From NCBI RefSeq assembly GCF_900090285.1, contig NZ_LT607754.1:2418001-2482000 (forward strand): a stretch of 64,000 nt of DNA, read 5' to 3'. Shown one piece after another: positions 1-6,965 of this stretch (its first letter is position 1; each line of letters opens with the position of its first letter). Position numbers and translations under genes: made by a program. Origin of the DNA: Micromonospora inositola. GTDB taxonomy: Bacteria; Actinomycetota; Actinomycetes; Mycobacteriales; Micromonosporaceae. The notes under the pieces are model-generated. The model saw only the letters and a program-made list of their open reading frames with translations. It made no database searches and was not told where the DNA came from.

Positions 1-735
1 GCGTCGGTACGCCCCGGCGAGCGGCTGGCAGTCGCAGCCGAGCTTCGGCGCGCGGGCGATCAGATCGTCCTGCTCGGCGTGGATGGCCGCGGCGGAGCGG
101 TGGCCGCCCAGCGGCAGGGTGGCCCGGATGTCCTCGCCCCGGGCGCCGTAGATGATCGTCGCGGTGCGCAGCTGGGTGGTCCACTCGCCGTGCGGGCCGA
201 TCCGGATCCGGAAGGTCATGCCGGACCCGTCGATCTCGCCGGGCGCGGTCGTCCTGATCACCGCTTCCCTGCGGAACCGCTCCCGGTGGTATGCGAGCCG
301 AAGTTCGTTCTCCGCCACGTAGGGGGTGGTCCGGCCCTTCTTGTGCCGCTTGTGCTTGATCTCGAACAGGTCGGCGAAGTCGGAGCCGATGTCGAGCCGG
401 AGGGTGAACTCCGCCTCCTGACCCGAGTGGTTCAGCACGGTCAGCTCCTCGTCGAAGCTGCCACCGATCCCGCGGCTGCGGATCACCGACACCTTGGCGT
501 CCAGGTAGTGCGTCGGCTCGCCGGGGACCAGGAAGAACCGGGTCTGGTACGACAGCGCGTCGTCGATGGAGAGGGCGTGCAGCCGTTGCCCGTCCAGGGT
601 CAGCAGCCAGGTGGAGATGAAGCGGGTGTCGAAGGAGAAGAGCCCGGTGGGGAAGTCGAAGGACGGCTCGATGTCCCCCCGCCGGTCGCTGACCAGAAAG
701 GTGTTGCCGTCGAGGATGCTGACCCGCTCGTTCAT
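1..735 (-). CDS. Glycogen-debranching-type N-terminal domain protein (partial, 3' part beyond the window)
   Basis: About 245 N-terminal residues are visible on the minus strand, starting with ATG at 735 and running off the left edge. The sequence opens with MNERVSILDGNTFLVSDRRG and continues with an all-beta region (FDFPTGLFSFDTRFIS, then ELTVLNHSGQEAEFTLRLDI). This matches the N-terminal domain of bacterial amylo-alpha-1,6-glucosidase (GDE_N-type) proteins. The catalytic (alpha/alpha)6 barrel would lie outside the window, so enzymatic activity is inferred from the family only. Its ATG overlaps the TGA of the upstream SCP2 gene, so the two are probably translationally coupled. Confidence 0.8.
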   Translation of the reverse strand, partial: MNERVSILDGNTFLVSDRRGDIEPSFDFPTGLFSFDTRFISTWLLTLDGQRLHALSIDDALSYQTRFFLVPGEPTHYLDAKVSVIRSRGIGGSFDEELTVLNHSGQEAEFTLRLDIGSDFADLFEIKHKRHKKGRTTPYVAENELRLAYHRERFRREAVIRTTAPGEIDGSGMTFRIRIGPHGEWTTQLRTATIIYGARGEDIRATLPLGGHRSAAAIHAEQDDLIARAPKLGCDCQPLAGAYRR

Positions 736-1112
736 GCCCGCCGTCCGGCTTGCTCGCGGGCGGTCTCCCGGGGGTCGCGGGTGCCCGGCGGGTTGGGGAA
801 GAAGAGTCGGAAGGCGAGGATGAGCACCACGTTGCCGCTGAAGGTGGCCTCGTTGCGGAACACCGCGGCGATGGCCTGGGCGCGGCCGGTGACCAGCCGC
901 TCGAACAGGTCCGGGCTGCTGTTCCAGACCGCGTCGGCCGGGCCGCGTCCGTGGGTCACCCGGGCCGAACCGGGCGCCAGCTCGACCAGCCAGTGGTCCG
1001 TGCGGTTTCCGGTGGCCAGGGCGATCTGCAGGGTTCCCTTGATCGGACTGCGCAGCACCGCCGGGGCACGCGCCGGCAGTGACGCGAAGAACCGCTCGGT
1101 CGCCTCACCCAC
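732..1112 (-). CDS. SCP2 sterol-carrier-domain protein
   Basis: A 126-residue protein made up almost entirely of one SCP2-like lipid-binding domain (IKGTLQIALATG, then DAVWNSSPDLFERLVTGRAQ, then FSGNVVLILAFRLFFPNPPG). Such domains bind acyl chains or sterol-like ligands in a hydrophobic tunnel; the ligand here is unknown. No signal peptide or membrane segment is seen, so it is probably cytosolic. The GTG start at 1112 is chosen because a -10 hexamer lies 6 nt upstream. The stop codon overlaps the start of the debranching-type gene, suggesting a two-gene operon. Confidence 0.8.
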   Translation of the reverse strand: MGEATERFFASLPARAPAVLRSPIKGTLQIALATGNRTDHWLVELAPGSARVTHGRGPADAVWNSSPDLFERLVTGRAQAIAAVFRNEATFSGNVVLILAFRLFFPNPPGTRDPRETAREQAGRRA

Positions 1113-1118
1113 ATCCGA

Positions 1119-1124
1119 ATCGTA
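1119..1124 (-). promoter_or_regulatory. -10 element, probable leaderless promoter of the SCP2 gene
   Basis: TACGAT on the minus strand, 6 nt before the GTG at 1112. Confidence 0.5.
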
Positions 1125-1196
1125 GGCAGCAGCCGGACATGTCGGGTCAGTATCGTCAGTCCACCCGGAACGGACATCCGCCGGGTCGGCGCGGCG

Positions 1197-1559
1197 TCAG
1201 TAGACCAGCGCCTGCGCGCCCTCGGCCATCGCCTCCTCGACGAAGACCGCCGCCCCGGCGATGCGCACGTCGGGGATCACGTCGCCGGGACCGATGTCCC
1301 GGCGGGCGGCGCACTGGGTGCAGGCGGTGACCTTGCCGGTGGTCAGGATCACGTGCAGCAGCTCGGCCAGCGGCGCGGAGTGCGGCAGCTCGAACTCCTG
1401 CGCCTTCCCGGGCAGCGCGAACCAGGTCGACTCGCCGGTCAGCCAGAGCGACACGTCGACCCCGGCGGCCGCCGCCGTGGCGGCGACCGTGAAGGCCTGG
1501 GCGCACCGCTCCGGGGCGTCCGCGCCGGCGGTGGCCTTGACGACAAGAGTGCGGGCCAT
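1197..1559 (-). CDS. DsrE-family protein
   Basis: A 120-residue protein with the DsrE/DsrF-like fold: beta strand MARTLVVKATAG, alpha-rich middle (CAQAFTVAATAAAAGVDVSLWL) and a Cys-bearing loop, VTACTQCAARRDIG. The paired cysteines CTQC are where sulfur-relay members carry persulfide, but the physiological substrate of this actinobacterial branch is not known. It is cytosolic. It is transcribed away from the small membrane protein at 1583, with the two -10 hexamers overlapping. Confidence 0.75.
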   Translation of the reverse strand: MARTLVVKATAGADAPERCAQAFTVAATAAAAGVDVSLWLTGESTWFALPGKAQEFELPHSAPLAELLHVILTTGKVTACTQCAARRDIGPGDVIPDVRIAGAAVFVEEAMAEGAQALVY

Positions 1560-1565
1560 GGCGCC

Positions 1566-1575
1566 AGCATAGGAT
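1566..1575. promoter_or_regulatory. Overlapping divergent -10 elements
   Basis: AGCATAGGAT reads as TATGCT on the minus strand (1571-1566, 6 nt before the DsrE ATG at 1559) and TAGGAT on the plus strand (1570-1575, 7 nt before the ATG at 1583). The two hexamers share two bases, so the two start sites should compete. Confidence 0.55.
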
Positions 1576-1582
1576 GGCCGGG

Positions 1583-1687
1583 ATGGTTACCGAGATCGGG
1601 TTCGTCAGCCTGCTGGTCGCCGGCCTGGGCGCGCTCGCCGGTGGCCTGGTCTACGTCGCTGTTCGCATTTCGAGAGGTAATTGGTGA
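1583..1687 (+). CDS. Small single-span membrane protein (34 aa)
   Basis: A 34-residue ORF beginning MVTEIGFVSLLVAG. It is mostly one hydrophobic, glycine-rich helix (about residues 6-28) followed by a positively charged tail, VRISRGNW, which predicts an N-out/C-in orientation. ATG at 1583 is preferred over the in-frame ATG at 1574 because TAGGAT sits 7 nt upstream of it and overlaps the earlier ATG. Its last codon and stop (TGGTGA) overlap the first GTG of the 59-bp linker repeat. Function unknown; it is shorter than most automatic gene callers accept. Confidence 0.6.
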   Translation: MVTEIGFVSLLVAGLGALAGGLVYVAVRISRGNW

Positions 1688-1742
1688 GCGCGAGGAGTGA
1701 GCCGGGTTTGCGAGCCCCGCAGTCGCGAACGGGGATGGCGCT
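1684..1742 (+). repeat. 59-bp stop-start linker repeat, single copy
   Basis: The unit starts GTGAGCGCGAGGAGTGAGCC and continues GGGTTTGCGAGCCCCGCAG, TCGCGAACGG. Its first GTGA contains the stop codon of the upstream small gene. It encodes a 20-codon mini-ORF (MSARSEPGLRAP...) whose TGA at 1744-1746 overlaps the GTG start of nitrobindin at 1743. The same element occurs interrupted at 20237-20347 and as three tandem units at 50076-50253. The mini-peptide has no sign of being a functional protein. Confidence 0.8.
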
Positions 1743-2330
1743 GTGAGTGAGAATCCACTGCAGCCGCCGTGGCTGAACGCGCCGCCGGTCGACCCGTACC
1801 CGTACGAGGAGAGCCACGACCTGCGCGTCGGCCCCAAGCTGCACCCGAGCCTGGACGGCCTGCTGCCGTACGTCGGGGTGTGGCGTGGTCGCGGGCGCGG
1901 CGGTTTCCCCACCATCGAGGACTTCGACTTCGCGCAGGAGATCCGGATCAGCCACGACGGCCGGCCGTTCCTGTCCTACGAGTCGCGGGCGTGGATCCTC
2001 GACGAGCAGAGCCGCCCGGTGCGCCCGGCCGGCCGTGAGGTCGGCTGGTGGCGTCCGGTGCTGGACGGCGAGCGGGTCACCGACGAGCTGGAGGCCCTGA
2101 TGACCACGCCGACCGGCGTGATGGAGCTGCACATCGGCAAGCGCAAGGGCACCCAGATCGAGTTCGCCACCGACGCGGTGGTCCGCACGGCGACGGCCAA
2201 GGAGGTCACCGCCGGTGCCCGCCTCTTCGGCATCGTCGAGGGCGCCCTGCTCTACGCCCAGGAGATGGCCGCCGTCGGCCACCCCCTCAGCCCTCACCTC
2301 TCCGCCCGGCTCATCCGCGTCGCCGGCTGA
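1743..2330 (+). CDS. Nitrobindin-like heme-binding beta-barrel protein
   Basis: A 195-residue FABP-like (THAP4/nitrobindin, former DUF1794) protein. Diagnostic features are the early GVWRGRGRGGFP motif, YESRAWILDE, and a C-terminal histidine-bearing segment, HPLSPHLSARLIRV. The last PH is where the proximal heme ligand sits in ferric nitrobindins. The family binds ferric heme in a 10-stranded barrel and can isomerise peroxynitrite to nitrate. The GTG start at 1743 falls exactly at the end of the linker repeat. It converges on the PabC-like gene with 9 bp between stops, an arrangement also recalled for Rv0812/Rv0813c. Confidence 0.82.
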   Translation: MSENPLQPPWLNAPPVDPYPYEESHDLRVGPKLHPSLDGLLPYVGVWRGRGRGGFPTIEDFDFAQEIRISHDGRPFLSYESRAWILDEQSRPVRPAGREVGWWRPVLDGERVTDELEALMTTPTGVMELHIGKRKGTQIEFATDAVVRTATAKEVTAGARLFGIVEGALLYAQEMAAVGHPLSPHLSARLIRVAG

Positions 2331-2339
2331 CCCGAGCCG

Positions 2340-3188
2340 TCACGGGACGGCGAAGGCCAGGAGCGCCTGGAGGATCGGGGTTCGGTCCGATCGGGGCAGG
2401 TCGCTGCCGTCGAGGGAGCTGACCTCGGCGAGGCCGCGGAGGGACGAGGTGAGCCACGCGCCGTCCGCGACGCGCAGCTCGGCGGGGGTGACCAGCCGTT
2501 CCTCGGTGCTGAGACCCAGGTCGCCGGCGTGGTCGAGGAGCCAGCGGGCGGTGACGCCGGGCAGGATGCCGGTGGTCGCGGCCGGCACCGTGCAGAGCGT
2601 CGAGCCGGCCAGCCAGACCACGTTCGCGCTCGGACCCTCCAGCACGTACCCCTCGGTGGAGAGCCAGAGCACGTCGTCCACCCCGTTGCGGGCCGCCCAG
2701 CGGCGGGCCGCGGTGCTCACCCCGTAGGAGGTGGACTTGGTCCCGGCCGGCAGCCAGCCGAGCGCGGGACGGGCCCCGGCCGGCACCCCGAGGGGGAGGG
2801 TGGCCACGGTCACCCCGTCCCGCCGGGCCCGCTTCGCCGCCGCCGGGACCTCGCCGAGGGTGGCCCAGACGGTCGGCGGCCCGCCGCCCTCCGGCCCCCG
2901 CGTGCAGACCAGCCGCAGCGCCCCCTCCACCTCGGCCGGCCAGTCCGCGCGGACCGCGTCCAGCAGCTCGACCAGGGCGCCGTCGGGCGGCAGCGACAGC
3001 TCGACGGCCGCCGCGCCGGCCCGCAGTCGGGCCAGGTGGGCGTCGAGCAGCCAGGGGCGGCCGTCGCGCAGGTGCATCGTCTCGAAGAGCCCGTCGCCGT
3101 GCAGGGCGCCCCGGTCGTCGCCGCGCAGCACCGGCTCCCCGGCCGGTACGACGCCCCGCCCGAGCATGGCCACCCGCGATGCCACCAC
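2340..3188 (-). CDS. pabC: 4-amino-4-deoxychorismate lyase-like class IV aminotransferase
   Basis: A PLP-dependent fold-type IV protein of about 282 residues. Visible motifs are HGDGLFETMHLRDG near the N-terminus, the catalytic-lysine region LGWLPAGTKSTSYG, and the phosphate-cup motif EGPSANVVW, followed by TGILPGVTARWLL. ADC lyase makes p-aminobenzoate for folate. Branched-chain or D-amino-acid aminotransferases share the fold, so substrate is inferred. GTG at 3188 is preferred over ATG at 3167 because TAGGCT lies 8 nt upstream and the extra residues match the family's usual N-terminal strand. It is divergent from the Fur-family gene. Confidence 0.75.
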   Translation of the reverse strand: MVASRVAMLGRGVVPAGEPVLRGDDRGALHGDGLFETMHLRDGRPWLLDAHLARLRAGAAAVELSLPPDGALVELLDAVRADWPAEVEGALRLVCTRGPEGGGPPTVWATLGEVPAAAKRARRDGVTVATLPLGVPAGARPALGWLPAGTKSTSYGVSTAARRWAARNGVDDVLWLSTEGYVLEGPSANVVWLAGSTLCTVPAATTGILPGVTARWLLDHAGDLGLSTEERLVTPAELRVADGAWLTSSLRGLAEVSSLDGSDLPRSDRTPILQALLAFAVP

Positions 3189-3196
3189 GAGCGCCG

Positions 3197-3202
3197 AGCC
3201 TA
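3197..3202 (-). promoter_or_regulatory. -10 element of the pabC-like gene
   Basis: TAGGCT on the minus strand, 8 nt before GTG 3188. Confidence 0.5.
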
Positions 3203-3245
3203 GTGGCGTACGACATCGGCGGCCGGTCGGGCGCGGCGACCGAAC

Positions 3246-3251
3246 TATGAT
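3246..3251 (+). promoter_or_regulatory. -10 element of the Fur-family gene
   Basis: TATGAT, 6 nt before GTG 3258; consistent with a leaderless mRNA. Confidence 0.55.
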
Positions 3252-3257
3252 CGGACG

Positions 3258-3686
3258 GTGTCCGAATCCTCCCTTGCGGAACTGCTCCGCTCCCGCGGGC
3301 TGCGGCTGACGGCGCAGCGGCAGCTGGTCCTCCAGGCGGTGCTGGAGCTGGGGCACGCCACGCCGGAGCAGGTGCACACGGCGGTCCGGGAGGTCGCCGC
3401 CGGGGTCAACATCACCACCATCTACCGCACACTTGAGCTGCTGGAACGGCTCGGTCTGGTGACCCACACCCACCTCTCGCACGGCTCACCGACCTACCAC
3501 GCGGCCGGCGAGCACCAGCACGTCCACCTGGTCTGCCGGGAGTGCGGCGGGATCGACGAGATCGATCCGGAGCTGCTCCGCCCGCTCGCCGACCAGTTGG
3601 CCGCCCAGCGGGGATTCCAGGTCGACATCGGGCACGTGGCGCTCTTCGGCGTCTGCGGCCACTGCGAGGACGGGGAACAGAAATGA
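3258..3686 (+). CDS. Fur-family metal-dependent repressor
   Basis: A 142-residue two-domain Fur protein. The N-terminal winged helix includes GLRLTAQRQLVLQAV and the recognition helix NITTIYRTLELLERLGLV. The C-terminal dimerisation and metal domain carries EHQHVHLVCRECGGIDEID and a final CGHC, giving the paired CxxC structural-zinc site. A His-rich stretch (HTHLSHGS) precedes it. Which metal is sensed (Fe, Zn or Ni) cannot be settled from the sequence; a Nur- or Zur-like role is possible. GTG 3258 is set by the -10. Its TGA overlaps the ygfZ ATG, so the two are co-translated. Confidence 0.85.
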   Translation: MSESSLAELLRSRGLRLTAQRQLVLQAVLELGHATPEQVHTAVREVAAGVNITTIYRTLELLERLGLVTHTHLSHGSPTYHAAGEHQHVHLVCRECGGIDEIDPELLRPLADQLAAQRGFQVDIGHVALFGVCGHCEDGEQK

Positions 3687-4795
3687 TCGACATCGCGGGA
3701 GCGGTGGCCGCCGAGGCGATCGACGAGGAGACCCGGGACCAGCCCGAGCCCGCTCACCGGGCGGCCGGCGTGCGGGGCGTCGCCGCCCACTACGGCGACC
3801 CGATGCGCGAGCAGCGCACCCTGGCCACCGCCGTCGGCCTGGTCGACCGGTCGCACCGCGGCGTCATCGCGGTGCCCGGCGCGGACCGGATCGGCTGGCT
3901 GCACACCCTGACCAGCCAGCATCTGGCCACGCTGAGCGCCGGCCAGGGCACCGAGCTGCTGGTGCTCTCCCCGCACGGACACGTCGAGCAGCACGCCATG
4001 GTCGCCGAGGACGGCGAGACCACCTGGCTGGACACCGAGCCGGGCGCCACCGCCGGCCTCTTGTCGTACCTGGAGCGGATGCGGTTCTTCAGCAAGGTCG
4101 AGCCGCGCGACGCCACCGCCGACCACGCGCTGCTCTCGCTGGTCGGGCCGGCGGCCGTCGGTGCCCTCGACACCCTCGGCGTCGCCGGGCTCGCCGAGCC
4201 CGACCTGGTCGCGGTGCCGGGCCCGAAGTTCCGCGCCGGTGAGCTGCCCCCGCGGCCCTCCGTCGTGTACGACGTGCAGCCGCTGCCGATCGGCGGCTGG
4301 GCCCGGCGGGTGGCGCTCGGCGTGGACCTGCTGGTGGCCCGGGACGCGATGCCCCAGGTGGTGGACGAGCTGCGCGGCGCCGGGGTGCCGGTGGTGGGGC
4401 TGTGGGCGTACGAGGCGGTCCGGGTGGCCGCCCGGCGGGCCCGGGTCGGGGTGGACACCGACCACCGGACCATCCCGGCCGAGGTCGGCCTGATCGGTCC
4501 GGCCGTCCACCTGGACAAGGGCTGCTACCGGGGGCAGGAGACGGTGGCCCGGGTGCACAACATGGGGAAGCCGCCGCGTCGCCTCGTACTGCTGCACCTG
4601 GACGGGGTGACCACCGACCAGCCGCCGGCCGCCGGCACGCCGGTGACCCTGGACGGCCGGGCGGTCGGCTTCGTCGGCACCGCCGTGCACCACTACGAGC
4701 TGGGTCAGGTCGCCCTCGCGGTGGTCAAGCGCAACGTGCCCGACGACGCCCGCCTGCTGGTCGGCGAGACCGCCGCCGCGATCGACCCGGAGTAA
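3683..4795 (+). CDS. ygfZ: Folate-binding YgfZ/GcvT-like protein
   Basis: A 370-residue tetrahydrofolate-binding protein of the GcvT superfamily. The signature KGCYRGQETVARVHNMGKPP is present near residue 275. It marks YgfZ/IBA57-type Fe-S maintenance factors rather than true aminomethyltransferases. The known role is folate-dependent assembly or repair of Fe-S enzymes. ATG 3683 overlaps the Fur stop (ATGA), which fixes the start and links the gene to metal regulation. A longer upstream frame exists but lies inside the Fur gene. Confidence 0.85.
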   Translation: MIDIAGAVAAEAIDEETRDQPEPAHRAAGVRGVAAHYGDPMREQRTLATAVGLVDRSHRGVIAVPGADRIGWLHTLTSQHLATLSAGQGTELLVLSPHGHVEQHAMVAEDGETTWLDTEPGATAGLLSYLERMRFFSKVEPRDATADHALLSLVGPAAVGALDTLGVAGLAEPDLVAVPGPKFRAGELPPRPSVVYDVQPLPIGGWARRVALGVDLLVARDAMPQVVDELRGAGVPVVGLWAYEAVRVAARRARVGVDTDHRTIPAEVGLIGPAVHLDKGCYRGQETVARVHNMGKPPRRLVLLHLDGVTTDQPPAAGTPVTLDGRAVGFVGTAVHHYELGQVALAVVKRNVPDDARLLVGETAAAIDPE

Positions 4796-4908
4796 GGGTG
4801 CCTTGTTGACGCCCGTAACGCGGGAAGTTTTCCGCTTTTCCGGGCGGACCTGCATGCTTTCTCCGTCGTGACGCGCTGCGGTCGTCGACCGGAGGCGAAC
4901 CGGCCGTC

Positions 4909-4914
4909 TAGGAT
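4909..4914 (+). promoter_or_regulatory. -10 element of the BKACE gene
   Basis: TAGGAT, 7 nt before ATG 4922. Confidence 0.55.
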
Positions 4915-4921
4915 CGCCGGC

Positions 4922-5749
4922 ATGACGACAGGGACGTTGATCACGGTTGCCCCCACCGGCGCGGAGTCGGCCAAGGCGGAGGTGCCGGCGCTGCCGGTGA
5001 CCCTCGACGAGCTGCTGCTGACCGCCAAGGAGTGCGAGGCGCTCGGCGCCGCCGTGATCCACGTCCACCTCCGGGACGACGAGGCGAAGCCGACCCTGGA
5101 CCAGGGGCGGCTGCGGGCGACGGTGGCCGCGCTGCGGGAGAGCACCGACCTGATCGTGCAGCTCTCCTCCGGCGGCGCGGTGACCGACCCGGAGGCGGCC
5201 CGGCTCGCCGTGCTCGACGCCGGGCCCGACATGGCCTCCTGCACCATGGGCACGGTCAACTTCGGCGACGACGTCTTCCTCAACCGCTGGGAGTTCATCG
5301 TCGACCTGCACACCCGGATGCAGGAGAAGGGCATCGTGCCGGAGTACGAGATCTTCGAGCTCGGCCACCTGACCGCCCTCCAGCGCCTGCTCGGCAAGTA
5401 CGGCCTGCCGCACGGCGGGCACGTGCACGTCGACTTCGTGATGGGCGTGCCGGGCGGGATGCCGGGCACCACCGCCACGCTGGTCGCCGCCCAGCAGATG
5501 CTCCGTGACCTGCCGGCGGGGACCACCTTCTCGGCGACCGGCATCGGACGCAGCACCATCCCGGTGATGCTCGCCTCGCTGTCGGCCGGCGGGCACCTGC
5601 GGGTCGGCATGGAGGACACCGTCACGTACGCCAAGGGCCGGCCGGTGGAGTCCAACATGCAGCTCGTCGCCCGGGCCGTCGGCTTCGCCCAGCTCGCCCA
5701 GCGTCCGCCGCTGACCACCGCCGAGGCCCGGCAGCTGCTCGGCCTGTAA
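4922..5749 (+). CDS. Beta-keto acid cleavage enzyme family (BKACE, DUF849) protein
   Basis: A 275-residue TIM-barrel protein of the Kce/BKACE family, which condenses a beta-keto acid with acetyl-CoA and cleaves it. Zinc-binding histidines appear in VIHVHLRDD (about residue 42) and in GHVHVDFVMGVPGGMPG. The substrate loop ASCTMGTVNFGDDVF and the late RVGMEDT motif are also typical. The actual keto acid is unknown and no carnitine or lysine degradation neighbours are present. ATG 4922 is chosen over an in-frame GTG at 4868 because of the well-placed TAGGAT. Confidence 0.8.
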   Translation: MTTGTLITVAPTGAESAKAEVPALPVTLDELLLTAKECEALGAAVIHVHLRDDEAKPTLDQGRLRATVAALRESTDLIVQLSSGGAVTDPEAARLAVLDAGPDMASCTMGTVNFGDDVFLNRWEFIVDLHTRMQEKGIVPEYEIFELGHLTALQRLLGKYGLPHGGHVHVDFVMGVPGGMPGTTATLVAAQQMLRDLPAGTTFSATGIGRSTIPVMLASLSAGGHLRVGMEDTVTYAKGRPVESNMQLVARAVGFAQLAQRPPLTTAEARQLLGL

Positions 5750-5830
5750 GCCCGCCCCAGCCCGGCACCCCTGTACGCCGGCGGCCGACGCCGCTGGTCA
5801 CCCCGCTGCCGGGCCCGCCGGGCCCGTCGG

Positions 5831-5836
5831 TACCGT
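5831..5836 (+). promoter_or_regulatory. -10 element of the asparaginase gene
   Basis: TACCGT, 7 nt before GTG 5844. Confidence 0.5.
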
Positions 5837-5843
5837 CCACCTC

Positions 5844-6803
5844 GTGGGAAAGACGTACGAGGGCGGCGTGCCGCTCGCCGAGGTGGTCCGGTCCGGCTTC
5901 GTGGAGGGGCTGCACCGCGGCTCGGTGGCGGTGCTGGACGCGGCTGGCGCGACGGTGGCCGGCGCCGGGGACGGGGGCGGTCCGATCTTCCCGCGCTCGT
6001 CCAACAAGCCGATGCAGGCGATCGGGATGCTCCGCGCCGGCCTGCCGCTGACCGACCCGGCGGACGTGGCGCTGGTCTCGGCCAGCCACGCCGGCGAGGA
6101 GTTCCACCTGGAACGGGTCGCCGCCCTGCTCCGCCGCGCCGGGCTCGACGAGTCGGCGCTGCACTGCCCGCCCGACCTGCCGGTGGGCGACGCGGCCCGG
6201 GAGGCCGTGCTGCGGGCCGGCGGCGGACCGACGCGGATCCAGATGAACTGCTCCGGCAAGCACACCGGGATGCTGTCGACCTGTCTCGCGGCCGGCTGGC
6301 CGCTGAACGGGTACTGGCGGCCCGACCACCCGTTGCAGCGGCGGCTGGCCGCCGCGATCGAGGAGCTCACCGGCGAGGAGGCGGCGGCGGTCGGGGTCGA
6401 CGGTTGTGGCGCGCCTGTGCTCGCCGTCTCGCTGACCGGACTGGCCCGGGCGTACCTGCGGCTCGTCTCGGCTGAGCCGGGCACGGTCGAGCGGACCGTG
6501 GCCGACGCGATGCGGACGTACCCGGAACTGGTGGGTGGCACCCAGGCCGACGACACCCGGTTGATGCGGGGCGTACCCGGCCTGCTGGCCAAGGTCGGCG
6601 CTGAGGGCGTCATCGCCGCGGCCGTCCCCGGGGTCGGCGCGGTCGCCCTCAAGATCGACGACGGCGCCGCGCGCGCCCGGATGCCCGTGCTGGTCTCCGC
6701 GCTGCGCCGGCTCGGCGTCGACGCCCCGGTCCTGACCGAGTACGCCGACGTGCCGCTGCTCGGCGGCGGCCTCCCGGTCGGGGCGGTCCGCGCCGTCTGG
6801 TGA
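5844..6803 (+). CDS. Rhizobium-type (class 3) L-asparaginase
   Basis: A 319-residue protein of the asparaginase II family first defined in Rhizobium etli, unrelated to the E. coli AnsA/AnsB fold and resembling serine beta-lactamase-like enzymes. Characteristic motifs are PRSSNKPMQAIGM, SASHAGEEFHLERV, MNCSGKHTGML, GVDGCGAPV and ALKIDDGAARARM. It hydrolyses L-asparagine to aspartate and ammonia in the cytosol. There is no signal peptide. It stands alone with its own promoter and converges on the hydrolase at 6966. Confidence 0.85.
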   Translation: MGKTYEGGVPLAEVVRSGFVEGLHRGSVAVLDAAGATVAGAGDGGGPIFPRSSNKPMQAIGMLRAGLPLTDPADVALVSASHAGEEFHLERVAALLRRAGLDESALHCPPDLPVGDAAREAVLRAGGGPTRIQMNCSGKHTGMLSTCLAAGWPLNGYWRPDHPLQRRLAAAIEELTGEEAAAVGVDGCGAPVLAVSLTGLARAYLRLVSAEPGTVERTVADAMRTYPELVGGTQADDTRLMRGVPGLLAKVGAEGVIAAAVPGVGAVALKIDDGAARARMPVLVSALRRLGVDAPVLTEYADVPLLGGGLPVGAVRAVW

Positions 6804-6965
6804 GCCGCGCGGCCCGCGCTCGTCCCGTCCGCCCGGCTTGAACGGCCGGCGCAGCCCGGCGTGTCGGCCCCGGACGGCGGTGGTGTCGGTGACCGGTGCG
6901 GCGGAGGGTGGCGGCCAATGGGCGACACGCCCGGTCGGCGCCCAGTCCGGCCGCGGCGCCGCGGG
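6804..6965. other. Intergenic region between convergent genes
   Basis: About 160 bp of GC-rich sequence between the asparaginase and hydrolase stops. No convincing ORF and no strong simple terminator hairpin were seen by eye. Confidence 0.4.

Noticed and set aside
4801..4835. Hairpin after ygfZ (GCGGGAA...TTCCGC)
   Set aside because: The stem is short and bulged; not convincing as a terminator.
3494..5596. 700-codon open frame on the minus strand opposite ygfZ and BKACE
   Set aside because: It is the high-GC shadow of two well-supported plus-strand genes; its translation is His/Gly/Arg-rich with no domain.
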